Source of the DNA: Chryseobacterium paridis
GTDB taxonomy: Bacteria > Bacteroidota > Bacteroidia > Flavobacteriales > Weeksellaceae
Reading direction: 5' to 3'
Length of the DNA: 64,000 bases
NCBI RefSeq assembly: GCF_016595215.1
Contig: NZ_JAENHK010000010.1
Coordinates: 1,845,390-1,909,389 of the forward strand
In this document: positions 25,476 through 35,185 of the stretch, piece after piece
Numbering within the stretch: position 1 is the stretch's first letter
Layout: each line of letters opens with the position of its first letter
Program-made: the position numbers and the translations under genes
Notes under the pieces: generated by a model
What the model saw: the letters and a program-made list of their open reading frames with translations, nothing else
The model's database searches: none
Told to the model about the DNA's origin: nothing

Positions 25476-27059
25476 TTATGCCTCTGAAGAACCCTCTTTT
25501 GGAGGTTCATTTTCCAAGGTCATATCATCAAAATTCTTCTTTTCTTTTTTCTCAACGATCTTAATGATCTCCTTTTGAACCTCTTCCGGCTTTCCTTTTA
25601 AATAATCTGGTAAGTTAAGTCCGGCCATATTGAACAGATCATTTAATGGCGGAACCGTTTTCATCATTCCGGAAACAAAGTTTGCAGTGGAATTAGCTCC
25701 ATCTTTACCATTACCACTATCCCATACAGTAACCTTGTCGATCTTAATGTTTTTAACAGCATCCACTTGCGTTCTAACCAACTCAGGAAGCTTTTCAAGT
25801 AGTAACAACTGGAATGCACTATTTGCATCACCTCCTGCTGCTTTTACTACCTGATCGTACCCTTCAGCTTGTTTTGTCAGGATTTCATAAAGTCCTTTTG
25901 CTTCGGCTTCCATTTTTGCAAATATAGCATCAGCTTCTCCTTTTGCCTGTAATCTTATTTTTTCAGCTTCGGCCTGCGCATCAATAATCATTTTCTGTTT
26001 AGAAATCTCAGCAGGAACTACGATGTTTGCCAGTTGTGTGGAGCGTTCTCTTTCTGCTCTTGCCGCTTCGGCTTTTTGCTCTGCAACATAGGATTCTTCT
26101 AAGGATCTTGCAGCCTGTACTTTTTCTGCAGCAGTAGCTATTCTTAAAGCTTCAGCTTCTCTTTCTCTCCTTTCGGCATCAGAATTGGCAATCGTAATTT
26201 TTGCCTCATTTTCCCCTTTTACAGCAATGGAGTTAGCCAGGGAAGTTGCAATACGTGATTCCTTTGCAGCTTCGGCTTTACCAATTGCTTCATCTTTTCC
26301 AGCAGCAGCAATACTTACTTCTCTGTCTTTTTGTGTGATCGCGATTTTAACATCACGGTCTCTCTGGGTTTCAGCAATCTGTGTATCTTTTTCACGGTCG
26401 GCAATTGCTTTTCCTGTTTCACCAATTTTAGTTTGTTCTGCTACACTAATAATAGCTTCATTGATAGCTTTAGCCGCCGCTTCTTTACCTAATGCTTCAA
26501 TATATCCGGATTCATCTCTGATATCCGTTACGTTAACGTTAATAAGCTTTAAACCAATTTTCTTTAATTCGGTATCAACGTTTTTAGAAATGTTATCTAA
26601 AAATTTATCTCTGTCAGAGTTAATTTCTTCAATAGTCATCGTAGCAATCACCAAACGCAACTGACCGAATAATATATCTTTGGAAAGTTCCTGAATTTGC
26701 TCAGGAGATAATCCTAGCAAACGTTCTGCGGCATTTCCCATAGAATCCGGCTCGGTAGAAATAGCAATGGTAAAACGACATGGTACATCGACACGAATGT
26801 TCTGACGCGAAAGCGCATTGGTAAGATTAGCTTCGATAGAAATTGGTTTCAGATCCAGATAAGCAAAATCCTGAATTACAGGCCATACAAAAGCTCCACC
26901 TCCGTGAATACATTTTGCAGAGCTCCCTCCTGTTTTACCATAAATAACCAGAATTTTATCTGAAGGACACCTTTTGTATCGCGAAATAAGCGCAAGAAAA
27001 GTAACGAATAGTACGACTACTATTACAACTGTTAAAATAAGAGTTCCGGGAATTTCCAT
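25476..27059 (-). CDS. Flotillin-family SPFH protein
   Basis: The 527-residue protein has one N-terminal membrane segment (TLILTVVIVVVLFVTFLAL), an SPFH/band-7 domain (about 35-190, ending LINVNVTDIRDESGYIEALG) and a long Ala/Glu-rich coiled-coil 'flotillin' region (about 195-400) with repeated EAE/AEAARAE. It assembles into large oligomers in lipid microdomains of the inner membrane. The C-terminal tail is acidic and lysine-rich. It lies 28 bp after the NfeD gene on the same strand. This is the classical flotillin-NfeD pair linked to membrane-domain organisation and envelope stress. Confidence 0.93.
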   Translation of the reverse strand: MEIPGTLILTVVIVVVLFVTFLALISRYKRCPSDKILVIYGKTGGSSAKCIHGGGAFVWPVIQDFAYLDLKPISIEANLTNALSRQNIRVDVPCRFTIAISTEPDSMGNAAERLLGLSPEQIQELSKDILFGQLRLVIATMTIEEINSDRDKFLDNISKNVDTELKKIGLKLINVNVTDIRDESGYIEALGKEAAAKAINEAIISVAEQTKIGETGKAIADREKDTQIAETQRDRDVKIAITQKDREVSIAAAGKDEAIGKAEAAKESRIATSLANSIAVKGENEAKITIANSDAERREREAEALRIATAAEKVQAARSLEESYVAEQKAEAARAERERSTQLANIVVPAEISKQKMIIDAQAEAEKIRLQAKGEADAIFAKMEAEAKGLYEILTKQAEGYDQVVKAAGGDANSAFQLLLLEKLPELVRTQVDAVKNIKIDKVTVWDSGNGKDGANSTANFVSGMMKTVPPLNDLFNMAGLNLPDYLKGKPEEVQKEIIKIVEKKEKKNFDDMTLENEPPKEGSSEA

Positions 27060-27087
27060 ATATAGTTTATAAATTATTGATCATCAA

Positions 27088-27657
27088 TTAGACTTTTGCA
27101 ACGACAAGGATTTTGTCATAAATGTATATCACTCTTACTGAATGACTGGATGGGATACTTTCTTCGGCTTCTGTCATTGCAGGAAGTTCGTGATTGGCAC
27201 CATTTACAGAGATTAAGATTTTTCCTTTTCCACTCATTTTTGCAGGAATTGTTAGGTAAACCTCCCCAGTTCTTCCGATGAGATTTTCCATTTTAAAAGT
27301 ATTGTCCTCCGTTAATTTTAAAATCTGAAGAATAAGAATAAAAAATAAAACCAAGAAACCTGTTCCAACGAGAATGGCCACAAAAAAGAGCAATACCTTA
27401 CTTCCTATAGAATTATAAAATGCTACACCACTCCATCCGAATCCCAGAAGGAAGTTAACTAAATTTCGAAACGAGAATAACTGAAAAGGAGTATCTCCAT
27501 GGCTAACATCACCTGTGAAATCCGTATGAAGTCCATCAGAATGACCACCCCCTATAAAAGTAAGAACTGTCTGAATTAAAAATATTAAACTGGCACCTAA
27601 AGCAATATACCAAAAGCCTTGGTTAAGGGGTTCTAAATTCTCTAAAAATCCAAACAT
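27088..27657 (-). CDS. NfeD-like membrane protein with OB-fold tail
   Basis: The 189-residue protein has three membrane spans in the first 120 residues. A C-terminal OB-fold domain follows (about 122-189, MENLIGRTGEVYLTIPAKMSG only in part), as in YuaF/NfeD2 proteins. It lacks the N-terminal protease domain of long NfeD. YuaF-type proteins work with flotillins, and the adjacent gene here is one. A good -7 element (TATATTTG, minus strand) precedes it, so the two-gene operon starts here. Confidence 0.88.
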   Translation of the reverse strand: MFGFLENLEPLNQGFWYIALGASLIFLIQTVLTFIGGGHSDGLHTDFTGDVSHGDTPFQLFSFRNLVNFLLGFGWSGVAFYNSIGSKVLLFFVAILVGTGFLVLFFILILQILKLTEDNTFKMENLIGRTGEVYLTIPAKMSGKGKILISVNGANHELPAMTEAEESIPSSHSVRVIYIYDKILVVAKV

Positions 27658-27673
27658 AAGTGTGTGTTTCTCA

Positions 27674-27681
27674 CAAATATA
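27674..27681 (-). promoter_or_regulatory. -7 promoter element of the NfeD-flotillin operon
   Basis: The minus strand reads TATATTTG, with a TTG about 20 bp upstream, close to the Bacteroidota consensus (TTG, 19 bp, TAnnTTTG). Confidence 0.6.
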
Positions 27682-27720
27682 ACGAAACTATTTTACAATT
27701 TCAAGGAGAGCCCCAACAAA

Positions 27721-27748
27721 AAAGACAGGCTTTTTTAAGCCTGTCTTT
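27721..27748. terminator. Terminator downstream of the NifU-domain gene
   Basis: AAAGACAGGCTT, TTTT, AAGCCTGTCTTT: a perfect 12-bp stem. The stem shares AAAGACAGG with the terminator at 25360 on the far side of the flotillin operon. Confidence 0.8.
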
Positions 27749-27768
27749 AATATCTATAAATCGTTGTA

Positions 27769-28026
27769 TTACTCTACGCTTATTACTTTTTGGATTTCCG
27801 GAGCATGTTGCTTGATTGTATTTTCAACACCTAATTTCAGCGTTGAGAAATTCAAAGAACATCCGGAACAGTTTCCCAAAAGTTTGACATAAACCACATT
27901 GTCTTTCACATCAATAAGCTCGATATCTCCCCCGTCTTTATTTAAAAACGGACGAATACTTTCTAAAGCTTCCATTACTCTCGTTACAGTATCTTCGTGT
28001 GCTACGTTTGTTTCCATATTTTTCAA
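27769..28026 (-). CDS. NifU C-terminal (Nfu) domain iron-sulfur carrier
   Basis: The 85-residue protein consists of only the Nfu domain (RPFLNKDGGDIELIDV, then GNCSGCSLNFSTLK with C53 and C56). The CxxC holds a bridging or transferred [4Fe-4S] cluster. An internal ATG gives the alternative start METNVAHED. It lies 35 bp after the Mrp gene on the same strand and probably shares its transcript. Together they deliver Fe-S clusters to apo-proteins. Confidence 0.9.
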   Translation of the reverse strand: MKNMETNVAHEDTVTRVMEALESIRPFLNKDGGDIELIDVKDNVVYVKLLGNCSGCSLNFSTLKLGVENTIKQHAPEIQKVISVE

Positions 28027-28061
28027 TTCAATTCGGTTGTTTCAAAATTTAATTTGAAATA

Positions 28062-29171
28062 TTATTTTTTTGCCTTTGGTGAGCATCCGGCCATTGTTGT
28101 AATTTTTACAGCTTCAGTAGGTGGAAGGCTTTTATTTCTTTCTACAAGACTTTCTACCATTTTACGTGCTGTCTCAGTATAAATATCTGCAATTTTAGAA
28201 TTTTCCTGTAGTGCTGCTGGTCTTCCAACATCTCCCGCCTCTCTGATACTCTGGATCAACGGAATTTCTCCCAGTACAGGAATTCCCAGATCATCAGCTA
28301 AATATTGTGCTCCTTGGTTTCCAAAGATATAATATTTATTGTCAGGTAATTCTTCTGGTGTAAAATACGCCATATTTTCGATTAATCCAAGAACCGGAAT
28401 ATTGATGCTTTCCATCTGGAACATTGCAATTCCTTTTCTTACATCTGCCAAAGCAACATGCTGAGGTGTACTTACAATTACAGCACCCGTTACAGGTACT
28501 TCTTGAATAATTGACAAGTGAATATCACCTGTTCCCGGAGGTAAATCAATTAATAAAAAGTCCAGTTCTCCCCAGTCAGCATCTCTGATCATTTGATTAA
28601 GTGCTTTTGAAGCCATCGGACCTCTCCAAACTACGGCCTGGTTAGCTCCTGAGAAATAGCCTATTGAAAGCATTTTCACACCATAGTTCTCTACAGGCTT
28701 CATCAGGTTTTTTCCATTTACTTCTACAGAAATAGGCTTCTGTCCTTCAGTATCAAACATGGTAGGAACAGATGGTCCATAAATATCAGCATCTAGTAAA
28801 CCCACCTTAAAGCCCATTTTAGCTAAAGTAACAGCCATATTTGCTGAAACAGTAGATTTACCTACTCCTCCTTTTCCGGAAGCAATTGCAATAATATTTT
28901 GAATTCCTGAAATTTGTTTTCCTTTGATCTGGCTTTGCTGAATTTCGCTTGGCTCTGGAGAAACAATTTTAAGTTTTAAATGAACTTCTTCTCCGAACTC
29001 ACTGGCAAAAGCCTGCTTCATCGCAGCTTCTAATTTTTTCTTTTCATGCATAGCCGGTGAGTGAGCTGTCATGTCTATATATACATCATTCCCTACAATC
29101 TGAAGATTACTTACTAAATCATCTACTTCTATTTCTTTAAGGAAATCTTGAACCTTTTCTTTCGTCAACAT
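28062..29171 (-). CDS. Mrp/NBP35-family ATP-binding iron-sulfur carrier (ApbC-like), lacking CxxC
   Basis: The 369-residue protein has an N-terminal DUF59-type domain (about 1-85) and a P-loop ATPase (about 95-350) with ASGKGGVGKST, the Walker B-like LLIDLPPGTGD and the switch GLLDADIYGPS. Family members bind a bridging [4Fe-4S] cluster through CxxC near the C-terminus. The region expected to hold it reads MAYFTPEELPDNKYYIFG and has no cysteine. The only Cys in the whole protein is near the end (MAGCSPKAKK). The cluster role may depend on the neighbouring Nfu protein. Promoter TAAATTTG lies upstream. Confidence 0.9.
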   Translation of the reverse strand: MLTKEKVQDFLKEIEVDDLVSNLQIVGNDVYIDMTAHSPAMHEKKKLEAAMKQAFASEFGEEVHLKLKIVSPEPSEIQQSQIKGKQISGIQNIIAIASGKGGVGKSTVSANMAVTLAKMGFKVGLLDADIYGPSVPTMFDTEGQKPISVEVNGKNLMKPVENYGVKMLSIGYFSGANQAVVWRGPMASKALNQMIRDADWGELDFLLIDLPPGTGDIHLSIIQEVPVTGAVIVSTPQHVALADVRKGIAMFQMESINIPVLGLIENMAYFTPEELPDNKYYIFGNQGAQYLADDLGIPVLGEIPLIQSIREAGDVGRPAALQENSKIADIYTETARKMVESLVERNKSLPPTEAVKITTMAGCSPKAKK

Positions 29172-29193
29172 AAAATTGCTATAAAATTGTCTA

Positions 29194-29201
29194 CAAATTT
29201 A
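29194..29201 (-). promoter_or_regulatory. -7 promoter element of the mrp-nfu operon
   Basis: The minus strand reads TAAATTTG, 22 bp before the ATG at 29171. Confidence 0.55.
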
Positions 29202-29329
29202 CGGATTTTTTCTATAATTTAGAATGAATAAAATCTATAACTCAAGGTGATAAATCGCATGACTAAAAATAGCTTATGTAATTTTTTTAGCCTTGAAATA
29301 CAAAAAACAAAAAACTCAACCATAGAAAA

Positions 29330-29791
29330 ATGAACACAAAACTAGCTCCATATCCATCTAAATTTGCCTATTCACAGGGTGTTTTTAAAGTTGGAAAAAC
29401 AAATTTCAAATGGTATAATCTGGCAGATAATCTCGAAAATGTCTCTTCTAAAGACATCATCGATGCTAAAGCATGTATAGAAAATGCAGAGGAAAAATTT
29501 CAGGATATTGATGATTTGGGTTTTGTCATTCTTCACCGTTGTGGTGAAAATTATCTACTCCTGGTATGTACATGGAGAAGTGAAAATGAATTATGGGAAA
29601 GTGTGTATTATGACGGCTCAGGAAAATTTGAAATCTGGGACAGAAATAAAACCCATCTCCCAACCTACTGCGTATGGGAAATGGGAATTGTATATTATGA
29701 ATCCCAGGCTTGGAAAAGGTATCTTGGATCATTGAAGGAAGAAAGTGATAAAGAGGATTATTTACAATCCTTTTTTGAAGGAGAAGTATAA
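29330..29791 (+). CDS. Conserved-looking protein of unknown function
   Basis: The 153-residue soluble protein has no signal peptide and is rich in aromatic residues (four Trp in the second half: CTWRSENELWESVYYD and WDRN). No family is recognised. The composition suggests a small beta-rich domain. It stands alone between two minus-strand genes. Confidence 0.65.
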   Translation: MNTKLAPYPSKFAYSQGVFKVGKTNFKWYNLADNLENVSSKDIIDAKACIENAEEKFQDIDDLGFVILHRCGENYLLLVCTWRSENELWESVYYDGSGKFEIWDRNKTHLPTYCVWEMGIVYYESQAWKRYLGSLKEESDKEDYLQSFFEGEV

Positions 29792-29829
29792 AAATATTGA
29801 CTTTGTAAACAAAGACATTAATAACTGTA

Positions 29830-32172
29830 TCAGTTAGCTCTGTTTTTTTCATCAAATTTCACATCACGATCTGTTCCTTTCACTTTTTTATTTCCAAAAG
29901 TATAAGTCGCAGAAAGTGTAAGTCTTCTTGCATCATAATAGTTATTATAAAAATGAGTACCCGTTGTATAGTAAATCTGTCCCCGGCTTCTTGACTGCTT
30001 GAATATATCTGATACAATAAGATTCATTTGTAATTTTTTCTCCATTAAACTTAGCTTAAGTCCTGAGGTAAAATTCCCGGCATATTCCATATAAACATTT
30101 CCAGAGTTTGACGGTAGGCGGAACCAGTAATTAAAAATCAACTGAATGGTCTTACTTTTATTAAGTGACACATTGTTCTGTAAATTAAAATCATAGCTAT
30201 TCCCTTTTCTCGATGCGGCATCAGTTAAAAAAACTTTAGTTTCCATGTAAGAAAGATCCGCTGAATAATTAGCTTCCCAGGCTTTAAAGAAAGTATCTGA
30301 ATAATTCAGTGAAAATCCCATACTGTTTTGATTATAAAAATTGGCAAACGTACTGATCCTGTTTTCTCCCTCAAGGTTCACCAGCTGGTCAAATGCATCC
30401 ACGGTTCTCTGAAAATAAGAGGATACAGATAACTTCCCTTTATATACATACGAAAGTTCAAAATTATGATTAACAGAAGGTGTTAAGAGAGGATTTCCTG
30501 TAAAGTAAGAATTGATATTGATGTACCATCTGTAAGGATTGATCGCCCTAAATCCGGGTCTATTAATTCTCTTGGAGTAGTTGATATTAAATGTATTATT
30601 ATCATTGGCTTTATAGGAAATATAAGCAGTTGGGAAAAATTTTCCATATGAATTTTCTGTCTGCTGGCCAGATGTAACAGAGTTCCCGTTCACGGTAGAA
30701 TACTCATATCTAAGTCCTGCTTTGGCTGACCACTTTTCGTTGAATGATTTTTCAAAACTGACATAAGCAGCATAATTTTTTTCGTTATACTCAAAAACAT
30801 TACTTTTGGCAGGATCGATAATATACACACCATTGATCAGGTTTTGATACGATATATCAGAATTATTATCAAAATTCGTGAATTTTACTCCCATCTCAGT
30901 TTTTGCAAACTCATAAGGTAAAGTAAGATCAGCCTGTCCTGAATATATTTTATAATCAACCACCGAAGGAGTCTTTACCACTGAAGGGGTTCCTGAATTT
31001 CCGATTGTAGTAAAATCAATATTAGAATCTGGAACATTGGAAAAATAATTTCCTGTGATACTTAGTTTATTATCTTTTTTACCAAATTTAAGATCATAAT
31101 AAGCGCTTATTGTTTGCTGCTTGCTCTTTCCCCTATGTTCAGCATTGGTGGATAAAGTATTGGTATAATTGCCGTTCTGGAAGTAGTCTGAAGTGTTTAC
31201 AATATCCATATTGGAATGTGCAAAACCATAATCATAGATAAACCCGGCATTGGATTTATCATTAAACAGATAATCAACACTTAAATTAGCTCCCAATCCA
31301 TTTCCGAAATCTCTTCTGTCATCTGAACTTTTAAGACCATCTGCTCCTTCTATTCTATAATTTTCATAAGAATGTTTTTCGTAATCATAATGTCTCAACT
31401 TCAATGAAGAACGAAGCTTTTCATTCTGATAATTAACTGTGACGTTATTTGAATATCCGGTATAAGTTTGTTGCTGAAGACTTGTCGTAAGACTTCCACT
31501 CCATCCAAGGTTTAGATTTTTTTTCAGAACAATATTGATAAGACCACTATTCCCCTGAGCTTCATATTTTGCAGGAGGAGTAGTAATCACTTCTATTTTT
31601 TCTATATTTTCGGATCTTAAGCTTCTAAGGTAGTTCACCAATTCGCTTCCTGAAAGGTTCAGTATTCTCTCATTGATCATTACGGCAACTCCGCTTTTTC
31701 CTACAATTGACACTCCTGAATTTTCATCTACTTTTACAAGAGGAGTTGTTGTCAGTGCTTCCGTACCATCCATTCCTTGTGATGCAACAGAATTAGAAAC
31801 ATTGAAAACAAGTCTATCAGCCTTCCTTTCAATTAATTTTTTCTTTTTAGTGAGAGTAACTTCTTCAATTTGTTTCTCACGTTTTTTCTCAATGAAAAAG
31901 TCTTGCTTCACATTCCCATTTACATCAAGGTTTGTAGCCCATATTTCTTCTCCATCCTGAATAAATTTGATTCTGTAATTGCCATTCTCAAAAAGTTTCA
32001 AAGAATAGTTCCCTTTTTCATCCGAGACCGTAGCCTGCTTTTTCTGATCTTTGATTGCAACAATTTCTATCTCTGAAACGATATTCCCATTCTGACTTAT
32101 TTTCCCTGATATGTTCTGTGATAAAGCAAGAACCGGAAATAGCATAATCAGTGAAAGTAATGTTTTCTTCAT
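29830..32172 (-). CDS. Outer-membrane beta-barrel receptor (CarboxypepD_reg + plug + OMP_b-brl_3)
   Basis: A 780-residue protein when started at MKKTLLSLIMLFPVLALS, which gives a proper signal peptide; the frame is open 13 codons further upstream. After the signal come a carboxypeptidase-regulatory-like beta domain (about 20-100, ISGKISQNGNIVSEIEIVAI), a plug with the VKVDENSGVSIVGKSGVAVM pattern (about 125-220) and a large C-terminal barrel ending in a polar tail. Such receptors import ligands with TonB energy or act as adhesion-like barrels. The GH92 gene is divergent, 94 bp away, so mannoside-derived ligands are a possible but unproven substrate. Confidence 0.85.
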   Translation of the reverse strand: MKKTLLSLIMLFPVLALSQNISGKISQNGNIVSEIEIVAIKDQKKQATVSDEKGNYSLKLFENGNYRIKFIQDGEEIWATNLDVNGNVKQDFFIEKKREKQIEEVTLTKKKKLIERKADRLVFNVSNSVASQGMDGTEALTTTPLVKVDENSGVSIVGKSGVAVMINERILNLSGSELVNYLRSLRSENIEKIEVITTPPAKYEAQGNSGLINIVLKKNLNLGWSGSLTTSLQQQTYTGYSNNVTVNYQNEKLRSSLKLRHYDYEKHSYENYRIEGADGLKSSDDRRDFGNGLGANLSVDYLFNDKSNAGFIYDYGFAHSNMDIVNTSDYFQNGNYTNTLSTNAEHRGKSKQQTISAYYDLKFGKKDNKLSITGNYFSNVPDSNIDFTTIGNSGTPSVVKTPSVVDYKIYSGQADLTLPYEFAKTEMGVKFTNFDNNSDISYQNLINGVYIIDPAKSNVFEYNEKNYAAYVSFEKSFNEKWSAKAGLRYEYSTVNGNSVTSGQQTENSYGKFFPTAYISYKANDNNTFNINYSKRINRPGFRAINPYRWYININSYFTGNPLLTPSVNHNFELSYVYKGKLSVSSYFQRTVDAFDQLVNLEGENRISTFANFYNQNSMGFSLNYSDTFFKAWEANYSADLSYMETKVFLTDAASRKGNSYDFNLQNNVSLNKSKTIQLIFNYWFRLPSNSGNVYMEYAGNFTSGLKLSLMEKKLQMNLIVSDIFKQSRSRGQIYYTTGTHFYNNYYDARRLTLSATYTFGNKKVKGTDRDVKFDEKNRAN

Positions 32173-32266
32173 ATAATAATAGTTTTTAATAAGACAATAC
32201 AACCCCCTCATTTATTACCTCTCATTCTATAGTTTTTCAATATATTCGCCTGTATAAAATTATGAT

Positions 32267-35068
32267 ATGAAAAAAAGCTTAGCATTATTCTCACTACTTG
32301 TCACCCAAATTATATATTCCCAAAACTTCTCTCAGTATGTGAATCCTTTTATAGGAACCGGAGGTCATGGACATACTTTTCCGGGCGCTATTGTTCCTTT
32401 TGGAATGGTACAGTTATCACCCGATACAAGAGTGGATGGCAGCTGGGATGGCTGTAGCGGTTATCATTATTCCGATTCAGTAATTTATGGTTTCTCTCAT
32501 ACCCATCTTAATGGGACAGGCGTTTCAGATTATGGAGATATTATGCTGATGCCAACCCTGGGAAATCCTAGCCTTAATAACCAGGATTACTCTTCAAAAT
32601 TTTCTCATAAAAATGAAAAAGCAACAGCAGGATTCTATGCTGTAAAATTGGATAAGAATAATATTGATGTCCGTCTGACAACAACAAAGAGAGTTGGATA
32701 TCATGAATACACTTTTAATAATGGTGGCAATGCCAATATTATTTTAGATTTAAATCATAGGGACAAGTTGCTTGAAGGTGAAGTAAAGATCATTGATGAT
32801 AAAACCATTGAAGTTTTCAGAAGAAGTGAAGCCTGGGCAACAAATCAATATATCTATGCGAGAATTGAGTTTTCAAAACCTATGAAAATTTCAAAAAAGG
32901 AAACTAACGGAAAGCAGGAAGATCGTCTTTATACGGGAACAAAATTAGCGCTGGCATTTTCAACTTCCGTAAAAAAGGGAGAAAAAATAAATGTGAAGGT
33001 TGCAATTTCTCCTACAGGTTATGAGGGAGTAGAAAAAAATATGATCGCTGAAGGTCAGTCCAATAATTTTGAAATGATAAGAAAGCAAGCGGATGGTGAT
33101 TGGAATAAAGAGTTGTCAAAAATTGAAGTAAAATCCGATGATAAAAACAAACTTAGTATTTTCTATACTGCTATGTATCATGTGTTCACTCAACCTAATA
33201 TCAATATGGATGTTGACGGAAAATACAGAGGGCGGGATAACAAATTGTATACAGCAAAAGGATTTGATTATTATTCTGTCTTTTCACTCTGGGATACTTT
33301 CAGAGCTGCTCATCCTTTAATGACACTACTCGACAGAAAAAGAACAACTGATTTTATCAATACATTTATTAAACAATACGAGCAGGGTGGAAAACTTCCG
33401 GTTTGGGAATTGGCTTCCAATGAAACAGAATGTATGATTGGTTATCATTCGGTTTCCGTAATTGCCGATGCAATGGCAAAAGGAATTACAGGCTTTGATT
33501 ACGAAAAGGCATATGAAGCTTCTAAAAATTCAGCGATGCAGGATATTTTTGGACTGAATGCCTATAAACAAAACAACTATATCAGTATTGATGATGAACA
33601 TGAAAGTGTTTCGAAAACATTGGAATATGCTTATGACGATTGGTGTATAGCACAAATGGCTAAAATTTTAAACAAAAAAGAAGAGTACCAATATTTCATG
33701 AAACGCTCTCAAAACTGGAAAAATCTGTATAATCCGAAAAATGGTTTTATGCAGGCCAGAAAAAACGGAAACTGGTATGAGCCTTTTGAACCAAGAGAGG
33801 TTAACAACAATTATACAGAAGGAAACTCGTGGCATTATTCTTATTTTGTTCCCCAGGATATTCCAGGCTTAATTCAGGCTCATGGTGGTAAAGAAAAGTT
33901 TGAGCAGTTTATTGATGCAATTTTCTCGGCACCTAATACAACAACAGGAAGGGAGCAGGTAGACATCACTGGTCTTATAGGACAATACGCGCAGGGAAAT
34001 GAACCAAGCCACCACATTGCCTATTTGTATAATTTTGTCGACAAGCCACAAAAAACTGAAGAAAAAATAAAGTATATCCTTGATCATTTCTACAAAAATG
34101 CTCCAGACGGATTGATTGGAAATGAAGATTGTGGGCAAATGAGTGCCTGGTATGTTTTAAGCTCTCTGGGTATCTATTCTGTAACTCCGGGGAAGCCTGA
34201 ATGGGAAACGGTAACTCCTTATTTTGATGAAGTTAAAATTCATTTGGAAGATGGAACAACCAAAACAATCACAAAAGCTACAAGCAAAGATGAGCTTAAG
34301 AAGTTAGGGTTTGAAAACGTTAAGCCTGCAAAAGAATTTAACTATATTGAACAAACTGCTGCACCTGTAATTGCTGCGGACAGGCTTTTTGATTTCTCTA
34401 CAAAAGTAGAAATCACTCCACTCAATGAAAAAGACAAAGTTTATTATATGACTTTGGATGACAATGATAAAAATGCAAGGAAAGCCTTCACAGCTTATAA
34501 AGGACCTTTTACAATCAATAAGACCACTCAGATTTCTGCATACGCTGAAAGAAAGGGAATAAAAAGTTCTGTTACTACCGCAAATTTCAACAGAAGACCC
34601 AACCATTGGGATATTACAATAAATTCAAAAGTAAATCCACAATATATGGCAGGTGGAAAACTTGCTCTTATTGATGGAATTAATGGAGATATAAATTGGA
34701 GAAAAGGAGAATGGCAGGGCTATCAAGGCCAGACTTTTGAGGCCGTTCTGGATTTTAAATCTCCTCAACAATTTACAAAGTTATCTTCTACCTATCTTCA
34801 GGACAGCCGGGCGTGGGTCTTAATGCCTAAAAAAGTAGAATACTACGCCTCTATGAATGGTAAAGATTTCATACTACTGAAAACGGTTGACAATACGGTT
34901 GATCCAAAAGATGAAAAAGTTCAGATCAAAGATTTTGAAGCTGATATTTTACCTACGGAAACCCGCTACATCAAAGTAAAAGCATATCACTTTGGAAAAC
35001 TTCCGGAATGGCATCAGGGTGCCGGTGGAGATTCTTATATTTTTGTCGATGAGATTTCTGCAAAGTAG
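32267..35068 (+). CDS. GH92 family glycoside hydrolase (alpha-mannosidase-like)
   Basis: The 933-residue exported enzyme has a signal peptide (about 1-18) and the GH92 opening YVNPFIGTGGHGHTFPGA with SPDTR. Catalytic regions such as WELASNETECMIGYHS and GNEDCGQMSAWYVLSSLGIY are present; the acids in these motifs act with a Ca2+. Residues after about 715 form extra C-terminal beta domains (chitobiase-like and F5/8 type C-like, with VEYYASMNGKDF). GH92 enzymes release mannose from alpha-mannosides such as N-glycans. The gene is transcribed away from the beta-barrel receptor and has a strong terminator. Confidence 0.92.
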   Translation: MKKSLALFSLLVTQIIYSQNFSQYVNPFIGTGGHGHTFPGAIVPFGMVQLSPDTRVDGSWDGCSGYHYSDSVIYGFSHTHLNGTGVSDYGDIMLMPTLGNPSLNNQDYSSKFSHKNEKATAGFYAVKLDKNNIDVRLTTTKRVGYHEYTFNNGGNANIILDLNHRDKLLEGEVKIIDDKTIEVFRRSEAWATNQYIYARIEFSKPMKISKKETNGKQEDRLYTGTKLALAFSTSVKKGEKINVKVAISPTGYEGVEKNMIAEGQSNNFEMIRKQADGDWNKELSKIEVKSDDKNKLSIFYTAMYHVFTQPNINMDVDGKYRGRDNKLYTAKGFDYYSVFSLWDTFRAAHPLMTLLDRKRTTDFINTFIKQYEQGGKLPVWELASNETECMIGYHSVSVIADAMAKGITGFDYEKAYEASKNSAMQDIFGLNAYKQNNYISIDDEHESVSKTLEYAYDDWCIAQMAKILNKKEEYQYFMKRSQNWKNLYNPKNGFMQARKNGNWYEPFEPREVNNNYTEGNSWHYSYFVPQDIPGLIQAHGGKEKFEQFIDAIFSAPNTTTGREQVDITGLIGQYAQGNEPSHHIAYLYNFVDKPQKTEEKIKYILDHFYKNAPDGLIGNEDCGQMSAWYVLSSLGIYSVTPGKPEWETVTPYFDEVKIHLEDGTTKTITKATSKDELKKLGFENVKPAKEFNYIEQTAAPVIAADRLFDFSTKVEITPLNEKDKVYYMTLDDNDKNARKAFTAYKGPFTINKTTQISAYAERKGIKSSVTTANFNRRPNHWDITINSKVNPQYMAGGKLALIDGINGDINWRKGEWQGYQGQTFEAVLDFKSPQQFTKLSSTYLQDSRAWVLMPKKVEYYASMNGKDFILLKTVDNTVDPKDEKVQIKDFEADILPTETRYIKVKAYHFGKLPEWHQGAGGDSYIFVDEISAK

Positions 35069-35082
35069 TTTTTCCTTAGTTT

Positions 35083-35123
35083 AAAATAAAAGCATCCTTC
35101 AAATTGAAGGATGCTTTTATTTT
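35083..35123 (+). terminator. Terminator of the GH92 gene
   Basis: A perfect 20-bp stem with one central base (arms 35083-35102 and 35104-35123, core GCATCCTTC/GAAGGATGC). It is AT-rich at both bases, so it may act in both directions. Confidence 0.9.
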
Positions 35124-35185
35124 TGTAATTTCGACAACAGGAGAAATTTCCTTGTTATTTTTATGATTCTTATTATTTTAAAAAT

